64,000 bases of DNA from Pohlia nutans (lineage: Eukaryota > Streptophyta > Bryopsida > Bryales > Mniaceae): the NCBI GenBank assembly GCA_022496805.1, contig CM040087.1, positions 31,892,253 to 31,956,252 on the forward strand, given 5' to 3'. Positions 35,301 to 45,010 of this stretch are shown here, in pieces (position 1 is the first letter of the stretch; each line of letters begins with the position of its first letter). The notes below the pieces were generated by a model. The model was not told the DNA's origin. It did no database searches and saw only the letters and a list, made by a program, of their open reading frames with translations. The translations under genes were made by a program, and so were the position numbers.

Positions 35301-38300
35301 GACATATAACCTCTCGTATACAAGGGGGTTTTTAGAAGGGGTCATGAACGCATGCATTAGGAAAGAAATGAGGTCTCAACAAGGCCTCATGCCTTTGAGA
35401 AATTGAAGAAGAAATTAGGATAACGGTCAATGGGAAATTTTATCATCATGGGTCGAATTTGTGTTGACTTGTGCCATAATCTCCTTTCCATGCGCTTTCC
35501 AACGCCCTTTAAAACTCCAAAATCCGAGTTAATATACAAAAGTTACACATGTTTAAAGTTTGTGCATTGGAGCAGCCAGCACGCAGTGGTCCCCAATGCA
35601 CAAACTTTAAACATGTGTAACTTTTGCATATTAACTTGGATTTTGGAGTTTTAAAGTGCGTTGGAAAGCGCATGGAAAGGAGAATGTGGACCACCAAAGA
35701 TGACGTGGATGATGGTTGTCCACGTAGGACTCCATAATTTTCCATGCCCACATCATCAATTTGGGTTCGGGCAAGGAATGAAAGTCGAGGCCTTCTTGAG
35801 ACCCCAATTCTTCCCTAATGTGATTCTCAAACATAATGTAGAGTGCACCCCCCGAGTCCGAATGACTCACATTGAACGAAAAGGTTATGAGTTATATCAT
35901 GGTTTTTTTACGAGCCAAAGAGTGAGTGACATGGTTGCCTTGAAACTCGGACATGGCATGATAATATCGTTACGCTCAAACAACTCTTTCCTATTGCCAA
36001 AGAAAATTATCATGACCTGTCCCGAAAGCCATTGTGGATAAAGAGTTCATTGGGGTTAGTTCATGTATCCATGTCTCAAGGACATGATAGTATTGTCAAA
36101 GACTGTTTTAGGACCTCTTTACACTAAAGGTAAGAAGCCGTGAGAAGAGAAATTTCAACCAATGAGAAATTGATCTTCTTGGTTTCTAGGCCTCCCATTG
36201 GTTGAAATTTCTCTCCTCACGGCTTCTTGCCTCTAGTGTAAAGAGGTCCTTATGATTGATGCTTATTTTTAAATCCTTTGCTCCGTGACAGGCTCCTGAA
36301 ATCAAGGCTCAGTATGCAGAGCTCCGGAAGGATGCATGTACGCTTGCTGCAGAAGTGGAAAGATTGGAGGCAGAGCTTCAAGATGTCACCATGGCTGCTC
36401 AATCCTTAGAGCAGGTTGGTCCATTTGAACACCTGAAAATTAACCCCTAATTAAAGGACCAAGAAACTTAAATCGGACCTCAATACATGTTTTTCTTGGT
36501 AGTTTTGAGTAGTTTTCTCATGTGTACTTCCTTTTGTTCAAATTTCTTTGTTGGCTCTAAACATAGGGAAGAGGCATTGCAGGACACTCTTTTTTTTGGG
36601 CTAAATACCACTGTAGCAAATATATTCCGTCCATGAAATGCATTCTTGTCCTTCACTTGTTCTATTTTGGTCAGAGCTCCTCGTAGCGTAGCTGCTTGTT
36701 TTTTGACCCACATATGTAATGTTCTTCACTGATTCTAGTGATATAAAATTTGGTCCCATGTAAATTACATTTTTCACAATACAATTCATTGAATTTGTCA
36801 TTTTAAAACCATGAATCCTTGGTCCTTGAAGGGTTAAGCACATGATCTGTAAATGAAAGAATAGTTCCCACCATGCATAGTTCTCCAGCCAAATCTTTGC
36901 TTTTTTTTGTAGGAGCTTGTATCTGCGTCACCTGCGAAGAAAAGAGCAGTTGTGTTGACAGAGCACCTGCTGATTGCCGAAGCCGAATTAAGCAGACTCA
37001 AGGCTGAAGAACCGCCCAGTGTACAGCTTTCTCCAGAGGAAGCCAGAGGAGCTATGCTGCTTAAGGTTCACCATCTATATCTTCACACTGCTAGCAAAAC
37101 ACTCACTCAGAAGAGTGTAAGAGTTCACTGTACACGCTTGTCCTACGTGACGAATCGCACTCATCAAGTCTTGAGCGCCTGGGCAGTGAGTGCAAAGTGG
37201 CGCCATTTGACTCACCTAGGGAGTGAAAAGCGATGCCTTCTCCTTGTAGTGTCACTCGTAGAAATCTTATCCTATTTCAGGCTGTCCACGTCACGTCTAT
37301 CACGACATTAGGATGTAAGTTCATCCAAACTCAACGTCCGTCATGATGGAATATATTGATCAAGATACGGTTGAATGGCAAATTAGTTACCATACATTGT
37401 CTAACCTAGAGAGAGGCGAGTAGTCCTAATCACTAATCTTTTGTCATGTGGACATCATATAAAGAGTGGGACAAACAGACACTTTATTCACGCAAGCCTC
37501 TTGAAAGAGGACCAAAGTTCTTCTTCTTCTTACCATACATCATCCTTGTGGATGGAAATTATTTAGAAAGTACGACGAAAATTGGACTAACGTGTTGAAA
37601 AGGGAATGAATTTCTTTTTCTTTTTCATCCATGATTGTCACACAATAGTGAAAAATAAATCATAAAAAGTTAATGGAAAATTTTGATATTTTTATTGGCG
37701 TCAAGATTTTAACAGAATCCTGATGCGTCAATGTTTGTCATGGCATCCTTATGTAGAAACCCGTCCCATTAGGATAGAAAGACAACCAACTTGGTTAGAA
37801 TTGGTCAGTAATTATCAATTTCACCAAATTGATCATTAGTACTCCATTAGTTTGAATTTTGCTAATATCATCCCTTTGGTGTTGATTCCCTCATAGCCCG
37901 TGCTTCAATATAAAATTAGAAGAAAACTTGGTCGAATTGGACCTTGGGTTCCAAGAAGCTTCCAAGAAGTTGATTATACACTTATCAAAGTTTAGAGTCT
38001 ATGTCATAACTAATTGTTTTTGGTCACATATCTATCATCATGCAAAACTAAAGTTCTCTAGGAGTTGTGTAATAACGGTGGGATCAAATGACTGGAATTT
38101 CTTCTATTGCCTTTATATTGTGCTTGCAGATACGGCAAGACAATGCAGAAATAGCCAAGGCCGAGGAGAAGATTAAGCAGGTGGAGGACGAGGTGAGAGA
38201 ATATGAAGAAAAGATTGCCGAGGCTGACAAATCATTGGCTGAGCTCAAAGGTCTCACAATGTTTATGGACTCGAGCATTATTGGACATAATGCCAAGTCA

Positions 38301-41300
38301 TTGTTGGGTGATGGCCTGATATGGGTACCCCTCCAAAAATAGTGTGATTTACGAGAAATATATTTTTATAAGAAAAAAGCATTGGAAAATTACAAAAACT
38401 AGAGGATGTTATAAACACCATGGCTGCAACTACACACATGGTGATAAAAAATAGAATTTCCAGCACACATAAAATCAGTTAAAACATAATTCACATTATG
38501 TGAAACGCGTAAAAGTGGTACCCATATCAGGCCATTCCCCTGTTCTAAGGCCTTAAAATGAGAAGATTTAGGGGTTAAGAAGATTTAAGAATATTTAAGA
38601 AGATTTAGGGGTTATAATCCTCTGATTAGTGACACGGTTGCCTTGATGTTTTTTCATATGACTGGAGGATAGGTGGAAGGGCAGAGAAGTTTCTGGAACT
38701 GCAGCAAAAGGAGAAGAAGATGCAGGCTTTCATAGATAATTTTGAGGCAATGCGACATGAACATGAAGCAACAACTCGGCTTGTACAACAACGCATTGTG
38801 CAATTGCTCAAGGAAACAAACCAAGTAATTTGAGTTTCACATTCTTTTTGAGGCTCCTCCAAGGGATTATGAATACCTGTTTTCGTCACTCTTTTTGACA
38901 TTGTTTGCAAACACTTTAGTGTTGAAAAACTGTTTTATTGACACTCGTGTCAAAAACAATGTCAAAAGGAGTGTTGAAAATAACACCTTATTTGGTATTT
39001 TAATTTATGCTACATAGAAATGCTACGTTGATGCACTAGTAGAAGACTTGTCGTTTTTCATTCCTCATTTTGAGGTAATAGTGAACAGTGGCTGAATATT
39101 ATGTTTATATTTTCTATCTTCTTGTGACCAAAATCACTCATCAGCACTGACATAGCCCATGTGCCTGGCGCGATTTCCTTCCTTTTTCATTTTTAGTGAG
39201 TGAAAAACAACACATTTTCTACTAGTGATGCATTGGTGGGTTTGACAGGACGAGGCAAGTACGAAAGAAGGCGCTGTCGACTCCCAAAAATCAAATGATA
39301 TCGATGACCTTTTGATAGGTGGCTACTTCCAATCCCATACAAACTTGTCATTAATTAATTATGCAGTAGATAATGCTTGAGAGCTTGAACGTTCAAGAGC
39401 ATTAGAGTTAACCGAAAAGTCAGCTCAAAGAGGAAAGTTTTAGCAAATTCCTCTTGAACTCCTCTTGAACTCATATTGAAATATGAATAGACCGAAAACT
39501 AGTTCAAGATGAGTTGGGAGACAATCTAAAGCAAGCCACTGTCATTATTCTCTACACCTCGCAATGACTTCCACACCTCCTACCAAAGCTCCAAGCCCAT
39601 GGCCCACAAGGGGACAAGTTATGACACGACACTATTCAACCCAAACATAGCTCAAGGGAGCTCAAAGAACGCTTGAAAGAAGGTTGAAAAGGGAGGTTCC
39701 ATGGCCTTCTTTTTGGTTAACTCTATTATTGGCAGGTTTTTGTTTTTTTTTTTGCATTGTAGATGGTCCCTCCAGATTTAGACCACTGTGACTGTGTGGG
39801 ATGATTAGTGATGGAAGAGCGGCAGCAAGAGTTGAACCAGTTACAGGAAGCAGAAGAAAAGACTCTGAAAGAGTTGGCGTACAATGACAGCAGGATTGCA
39901 ACTCTGAAAGCAGAGATTGCAAAACTTGGCCCTCTCGATGACCTGCAGGCTGATTGGGATTCCAAGTGCTCGGTAAGGAATTTTTTTAAAGTAGTTTTGA
40001 GTGGGTCATAAGGTGGTTACCCCATTCCCAACTGAATAAGAAATACGGATAGGAGGCACTGAAGTTATTTAGTGTTATTATTTTTTAGAAATAGGCAAGA
40101 AGAATTAGATTCCAACGCAAGTTGAAACATAATTTTTGGGTGAAGAATGAATTAGTTACAAATTTTCAAAGTTGAAGTATGACGCATCCCATTCACGTCA
40201 TATAGGTACACCTCTTTCTGTCTAAAGAAGCTTTGTATTGCACACACTAAAGATGCTTGAACCAACAACAACGAACCCATAACCACACTTACACATACTA
40301 GAACCAACAAGAGAGAACCCATTACCAACTGTAACTCATGCTACAACCAACACCGTTGGAGCAGTGATTGTGGATAATGCCCCTACCTGTTGGTAAAAGG
40401 AGCCAGTTGGGAATGGGGTAACCACCTTATGATAAAGTTTCTTTTGTCCAAAATTATTCTTGTTTTTATGAAGACATATAATATTGTTCCTCACTAGTTC
40501 TGGTGATATAAAACTTGGTCCAATCTGAATCATAGTTTTCATAATATGAATGATTGAATTTTTCATTTTGAAACCATGAATTTTGAGTCCTTTTAACCCT
40601 TAAAAGCCCGAGGGGTATTGGACAAAACATAGATGTGTTATAATATGTGCCTTCCATATGTTTGATGAAGGTTGGTTCAATAGACAAAATGTAGAGTATC
40701 ATCTTTACAAATTATCCATACGGTCAAACTTCCAAAATAATCTTTAGATCATTTTTTAATGAATTTAAAAGCATTAACCTTCGAAAATTTGTATAAATTA
40801 TAATTTTCAATTTTAGAGTTCAAAATTTAGTACAATTGGTTAAAGTTGGGCTATCTATCGTAAACTTCAAAAAAGCAAGAGAAATGATGGAGGAATCATC
40901 ATTATTTTCCCCAAATAGCAAATTTTGTAACACTAAGACAATGTTGAGGTGATCTACTTTGAAAAATTCTCCCGGGTGGAGTTTAACTCGGATTGCCATA
41001 ATTCAAATTGGGTTGAAAAGTAGACTTGATGTAGTATTTTAAAATATTTTTTATTTTTTCAAAAAATTATTTTTTTGTTCCGGGCAGCCCGTTTTTTCCG
41101 GGCAGCGACCAGAAAATGGTCGCTCGGGAGCTTAGGGGTTAAGGGTTAATCCTACCTTGGCCTTGAATCTGTCGCAATGGAATTCCATTGTGTAGTCATT
41201 GTGGCCCACCCTGCATAGAAAGTCCAGTTGAAATAATTTAGGTTGAGGTCTGAAACCATCAATCATAAGGTTCTTTAGTAGCCCTTCTGAGCTGTACCTG

Positions 41301-44260
41301 GAATAAGAGTCGTTTCACAAGACATGTCACATCATTATTTACCTAAAGAATGGTGATATAGTGTTGGAAGACCACAGTAGCTCCGCCTCAAGAATCACAT
41401 GTTTTGAATTTTTTATCTTTCATGCAGTGGGAGTAAAAGGGTGAACCCTAGCAAGGAATAAAGAACCTTATGATACTCTAGCTCGTGGTGTATTTTACAA
41501 GTTCGAGTTGTTCGAGGAGTTGTTACTCCCATGTCCGGAATTAATTGTCCTGGTTATTTTATTTTAAATCAATTTAAATCTCTATCTTTGGCCAAAAATA
41601 CCCGTCTTAGTGCCCAAAAAATGGTCTACCGTAGCTTCCTAGCAGCTTGGTCAGAAAATAATTAATTAAAAGGGTGTCCAAATTTCTCGAAAATTATTGA
41701 CGTAGTTTGTCCAACAAACTAAAAAAATATTAAAAGGCAAGTGGCTTTTATATATATATATAGTTGCCTGATTTTTATATATCATTTTTTGTGTTGCCTA
41801 ATTTTTTTGGACTTAATTAATTATTAGGCAGAAAGCTACCCAAGTTGCTAGGAACTGCTAAGGTATCTTAAATTATAGTAGTATGTAGTTTTTGTTTCAC
41901 TCTCATTGTCTACCCTATTTAAAGTAGACTACGTTGACTATTAAAGCATAAGACATTTTGGGGAAAAAATGCCAAAATCTAGGACAATTATGTCCAGACA
42001 AAGGGAATAATACTATGTGGAAAATGGTTTTGTCACTAGCAAATTGATTTGATTAATGTTTTGTCACTTTTATGTCCATGTTGATATCCAAGCTAGAAAG
42101 AGGCTCAAATATCTCTAAAAGAGCAAGAAGCCCAAGTTGGACTTCATGTTGTCTTAGCAGTTTGAGTAGGTCCTATGTGAACTTCCTTTTGTTCAAATTT
42201 ATTTAACTCTCATCCAACACATGCATTTCTTTTTCTTGCAGTTTTTGATCCTATACATGGGTTCAAGCTTGTGCACAAAAATAATTTAGATTTCTTTCCC
42301 ACAGGTGTTGAAGCAACTCCTAAAAATGAAATGTTGCTCTCAATTAAGTTGTATGTGTAGGAGTAAACCACCCTATTTGTACCACTTGTAATCACTATGT
42401 ATCAGTTTCTTATATTTAAAATTTTGATATGTACACTACTGATACATAGTAGCACAAATAAGGTGACTTTTGAAATGTGGCACAAATGGGGTGACTTCCA
42501 AATTGTAGTATAAATAGGGTGATTTACCTTAGTTATCTGTTTGTGATTGTTATATGCAACCTATGTTAGTGATGAAACAAAATCAACCCCTAAAGGATCA
42601 AAGATTCATGGTTTTAAAATGACAAATTCAATTAATCATTTTGTGAAATATATAATTCAAATGAGAGTAAATTTTGTACCACTGGAATCAATGAAGAATA
42701 ATGCATATGATGGGTCAAGAAACAAACAAATTTGAACAAAAGAAGTCCACATAGAACCTACTCAAAATTACTTTAAGAAAAAACGTATAAGACCCAATTT
42801 GGACTTCTTAGTCTTTTAGTGGTTGAAGGACTCAGATGAATGATATTAGAACTCTGTGTTGGTGCTGCTGATTTGACAAGCACAGAAACTGGAAGCAGAG
42901 AAGTCGATACTTGACGAAAACAGAAAGCTTGTGCAAGCTAAGCTCAATGAGCAAGTGGCCAAAGCCGAGTCTATACAAGGGATTCTTAATGGAAACGAAG
43001 TGCATGCAAAACTTGAGGAACTGAAACAGAAGCTCTCCAACCTCCAGCAATCTGCAGTCAAACTCCAAGAAGGCAAGACTCATAACTAACTTAAGGCCTT
43101 ATTACTGAATTTATTAGAGTTAACTGAAGAGAAGTGTATCTAACCTCCCTTTCTGCTCTACTTTTAACCTCTCTATTGGCTTGTTTTAGATTGTTTCCCA
43201 ATACGTCATAGATTAGTTTTTGGTCTATTTATTATTCAATATGAGTTCAAGAGTGATTCAACACAAGTTTGGCAAAACTTTCCTCTTTGGGTTGACTTTT
43301 CGGTTAACTCTATTGTCTCAGCCACAAAAGTGGGAGACTAAGGGAGAGACTACATGACTAGCCGTTTGTTTTTTAAATTTAAAAAAAAAAAGAGGACAAT
43401 GTAAAGCCCCTTCCTTAGACGGCACTCTCATCCAACAATTTTTCTCTAGAATAATGACCCCTTCCTTGTCCTTATTTCATTTGGAGAGACGTAGCTGCAT
43501 AAGTGCAAATGGGTCAAAGAGTGCGATATGTCGTCCAAAAAGGAAACCCTGCATTCCTTTCCAACGGCGAGATTGGTGCTTATCAAACCAATGGAATGCA
43601 CTTGGACTATGGATGTCAACAGGAGTTTTAATATCACAGGCCCAAAATGAATCAACCAATCAACAACTAGGATCATCTGGGTAGTTCATTTCGGTCTAGA
43701 TTTCCAACTCCTTTCAATGTGATGGATCTCACAGAAAGTCAAGGGTGTCAGATCTCGCAATTCGTACTCCATGATTAGCAGGTTTGTCATCAAATTAGGC
43801 AGAACTTTTCTCAAAGTACAAACCAAATTCCTTTTTCCTCAAAGTAGTAGCCTCCTCATAGAACTTGGGAAGCAATTCTGAGATCGCCATTCCATTTTAG
43901 GCCAACTCTGACACCCCTACTATTTTTTATTGATTCACTCGACACAGGAAAACGGATAGGTTTAGTAACAGTTTCTGGACGACTAACAGATTCTAACTCA
44001 CCCTGGTACATATAGGGGTTAAATTCCCTTGAATTCTGCTTTTATGCAATTGATGAAATTATACCACTGCATAACTTTTGCACTCTCTGAAAAGTAATCT
44101 CATACGTTTCATACGTTCTTATGTATCTGAATGGATTTCCCTGTTCAAAGCAGAAGTGGACCTCAAGGAACGGGAGACCAATTACAAACCAGTTCTTGAG
44201 AATATCAGATTTATGGTTGGACAGCTAAACACAGAAATCAAAGCACAAAACGCAGGCTGA
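32321..44260 (+). CDS. IFT74: Intraflagellar transport protein 74 (IFT-B core)
   Basis: Fourteen exons give 612 residues, close to animal (about 600) and Chlamydomonas (about 640) IFT74: 32,321-32,522; 32,768-32,848; 33,539-33,686; 33,777-33,849; 34,042-34,220; 34,398-34,476; 36,292-36,414; 36,913-37,065; 38,130-38,250; 38,673-38,824; 39,249-39,318; 39,809-39,972; 42,886-43,072; 44,154-44,260. Phase closes at every junction. The exon 1 donor (GTACCT) is weak but is the one consistent with phase, and intron 13 is GC-AG. The protein has a Ser/Arg/Pro-rich basic N-terminus (1-70), the conserved RPLTQQG (79-85) and DKSFYLSKLRTR block, then coiled coil, ending in the conserved ERETNYKPV segment. 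IFT74 pairs with IFT81 in the IFT-B complex; the basic N-terminus helps bind tubulin cargo. In land plants it is needed only for sperm flagella. No frame damage is seen, so the gene is probably functional. Confidence 0.95.
33190..33502. mobile_element. TA-flanked MITE, GAGTTAACC family, copy 1 (IFT74 intron 2)
   Basis: A 313-bp element with ends GAGTTAACCGAAAAGTCA and TTTTCGGTTAACTTG, flanked by TA. It is nearly collinear with 39,405-39,723, sharing blocks such as CTCCTCTTGAACTCCTCTTG and GACACGACACTATTCAACCC. A TA target site suggests Tc1/mariner affinity, although the ends are not Stowaway. Confidence 0.8.
34270..34357 (+). mobile_element. Truncated CACTA-type MITE (IFT74 intron 5)
   Basis: The right half of the family at 39,034 and 63,292. 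It runs from AGCATGGACGCAACC through TGCCTGGCGCGGTTTC to GTGAAAAACGACACATTTCC, then diverges before the CTACTAGTG terminus. Confidence 0.75.
34775..35048. mobile_element. hAT-type element, GGTCACT family, copy 3 (IFT74 intron 6)
   Basis: A 274-bp element starting CCCGGGGAGGTCACT and ending AGTGGCTTCCCTAAG. The flanks are GATCTACG (34,767-34,774) and GATCTACA (35,049-35,056), an 8-bp duplication with one mismatch. The sequence just inside the left end (ATATAGGGTG, then TTTTATTCATT) matches copy 1 at 11,500. Confidence 0.82.
35481..35682. repeat. 202-bp near-perfect hairpin (IFT74 intron 6)
   Basis: Arms of 90 bp (35,481-35,570 and 35,593-35,682) are inverted copies with only a few mismatches, separated by a 22-bp loop. 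They start CTCCTTTCCATGCGCTTTCC and meet at TGTGCATTGG. Transcribed with the intron it would form a long double-stranded RNA stem. Frames on both strands here are mirror artefacts. Confidence 0.93.
36111..36249. mobile_element. Tourist-like foldback MITE, copy 1 (IFT74 intron 6)
   Basis: A 139-bp element, GGACCTCTTTACACTAAAGG to CTAGTGTAAAGAGGTCC, palindromic over most of its length. It is flanked by TTA at 36,108-36,110 and 36,250-36,252. TTA duplications and GGNCCTCTTT-type ends indicate the PIF/Harbinger (Tourist) group. Confidence 0.9.
36440..36837 (-). mobile_element. TTAA-flanked MITE, type F, copy 2 (IFT74 intron 7)
   Basis: A 398-bp element bounded by TTAA, with ends CCCCTAATTAAAGGACCAAG and CTTGGTCCTTGAAGGG. 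It is inverted relative to 26,004 and about 120 bp longer because of extra internal sequence (36,560-36,690). It fills most of the intron. Confidence 0.87.
37086..37251. mobile_element. CACTA-type MITE, second family (IFT74 intron 8)
   Basis: A 166-bp element, CACTGCTAGC to CTTGTAGTG, flanked by TCA at 37,083-37,085 and 37,252-37,254. It is homologous to the older element at 61,643, sharing CCTACGTGACGAATCGCACT and CAGTGAGTGCAAAGTGGCGC. It begins only 21 bp after the exon 8 end. Confidence 0.82.
38311..38535. mobile_element. TIR element (IFT74 intron 9)
   Basis: A 225-bp segment with perfect 19-bp inverted ends, ATGGCCTGATATGGGTACC and GGTACCCATATCAGGCCAT. A target-site duplication could not be settled. 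A further AGATTTAGGGGTTA motif follows at 38,560-38,612, repeated in tandem. Confidence 0.75.
39034..39227. mobile_element. CACTA-type MITE, first family (IFT74 intron 10)
   Basis: A 194-bp element, CACTAGTAG to CTACTAGTG, flanked by ATG on both sides (39,031-39,033 and 39,228-39,230). The subterminal pair TTGTCGTTTTTCATTCC and GTGAAAAACAACACATTTTC extends the inverted repeat. CACTA ends with 3-bp duplications mark the CMC/EnSpm superfamily. Confidence 0.92.
39405..39723. mobile_element. TA-flanked MITE, GAGTTAACC family, copy 2 (IFT74 intron 11)
   Basis: A 319-bp element with ends GAGTTAACCGAAAAGTCA and TTTTGGTTAACTC, flanked by TA. It is collinear with copy 1 at 33,190 with scattered substitutions. 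Confidence 0.85.
40006..40432. mobile_element. Element with 29-bp perfect TIR (IFT74 intron 12)
   Basis: A 427-bp segment whose first 29 bases, starting TCATAAGGTGGTTACCCCAT, are exactly inverted at its right end. It starts 34 bp after the exon 12 end. No target-site duplication beyond the repeat itself is clear. Perfect ends suggest a recent insertion or a constrained hairpin. Confidence 0.82.
40440..40596 (-). mobile_element. TTAA MITE, type F, truncated copy (IFT74 intron 12)
   Basis: Matches the half of type F that contains GTGATATAAAACTTGGTCC and CATTTTGAAACCATGAATTT, and ends in TTTTAACCC. It shares that TTAA with the following type H element. Confidence 0.7.
40593..41142 (+). mobile_element. 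TTAA-flanked element, type H, copy 1 (IFT74 intron 12)
   Basis: A 550-bp element from TTAACCCTTAAAAGCCCGAG to CTCGGGAGCTTAGGGGTTAA. A second GGGTTAA directly follows, ending at 41,149. The left 330 bp match 50,008-50,332. Near the right end there is an inverted GGGCAGC/CGCTC pair around AGAAAATGGTC. Confidence 0.8.
41150..42112. other. Intron 12 sequence of unknown origin
   Basis: This is the middle of the 2.9-kb IFT74 intron 12. The part at about 41,150-41,530 is GC-richer and may be a transposon remnant; no frame is recognised. The rest is AT-rich and shows nothing. Confidence 0.3.
42113..42208 (-). mobile_element. TTAA MITE, type F, fragment (IFT74 intron 12)
   Basis: Inverted partial copy containing GCAGTTTGAGTAGGTCCTAT and GAACTTCCTTTTGTTCAAAT, which match the right third of the copy at 42,583. 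Confidence 0.65.
42361..42528. mobile_element. Small TIR element (IFT74 intron 12)
   Basis: About 168 bp with inverted ends AGTAAACCACCCTATTTGTAC and GTATAAATAGGGTGATTTACC, plus an internal inverted CACTATGTATCAG/CTGATACATAGT pair, so it folds back on itself. A related fragment lies at 28,893. Confidence 0.65.
42583..42826 (+). mobile_element. TTAA-type MITE, type F, copy with mutated ends (IFT74 intron 12)
   Basis: A 244-bp element with ends TCAACCCCTAAAGGATCAAA and GTCTTTTAGTGGTTGA. The expected TTAA reads TCAA and TTGA, compatible with C/T transition decay. It is collinear with 26,004-26,282 but lacks the 40-bp duplication. It ends 59 bp before exon 13. Confidence 0.82.
43117..43310. mobile_element. 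TA-flanked MITE, GAGTTAACC family, deleted copy (IFT74 intron 13)
   Basis: A 194-bp copy in opposite orientation to the other two, with ends GAGTTAACTGAAGAG and CTTTTCGGTTAACTC flanked by TA. About 120 bp of the interior is missing. Confidence 0.8.
43311..44153. other. Rest of IFT74 intron 13
   Basis: GC-richer, more complex sequence at 43,390-43,960 is open in both strands but matches nothing I recognise; it may be a transposon piece. A single CACCCTGGTACATATAGGGGTTAAA at about 43,997-44,021 resembles a TTAA-type terminus. Confidence 0.35.
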
Positions 44261-45010
44261 AAACAATCCCAAATCAGAAACTTCGGAGGCCAACGCAACC
44301 AAGTGAAAATAGCCGCATAGAGATTCTTATTCCAGGGAATTGGAGACTGATATTCCAGCCAGATATTTCTCTAGCTAATGAAAAGCTATCGTTGGATCAT
44401 CTAATTCATAAGTTAAAGACTACTACTCATATCCCTAGGTCCCAATGATGCTACACCAGTCCCAGGTTGCAAGGACGATCATAGCAATTCATGCCGCAAT
44501 TGTGGTACAATATTAACATGTAGGACTTCCCCAGTCCGCAAGGCACTATATCAAGAGCATTGTTGCAACGCTCAGTCTAATGATTGGAGACGAGTGTAAG
44601 AGGATTACCGGGTCCTGGACGCAACCTGGAGCAAGTTGTTACCGATGTTCCCAAGTTGCTCTGCAACACATGCCACGAAGAGTATGTGCCAGAGAAACGT
44701 TTCCTGGTATATATTACGATGATACCTAGGAGAAACTATGCAATGAGATTCACGTGTAATTTTATAATTCTTTACACTTGGACGTATTGGAGTTTTTGCT
44801 ATCCATGAGACAACGAGACATGCCCTGTACGTCGTACATGCATATATGCTGAAGATAACATTAACAGTGAAACCTATGTACTCTTAAAAAGGTCTCTCCT
44901 AAGGGAATGATGTTATAAACCATGATTGGAAGTAAAACTACTTGTTGTCACAGCATAAACACAGTCTGAGCGCATAATATACAAGACGAGACGTACCATA
45001 TGCAGATATA

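Noticed and set aside
35430..35870. Similar proteins on both strands
   Set aside because: They arise from the 202-bp hairpin, so the frames mirror each other.
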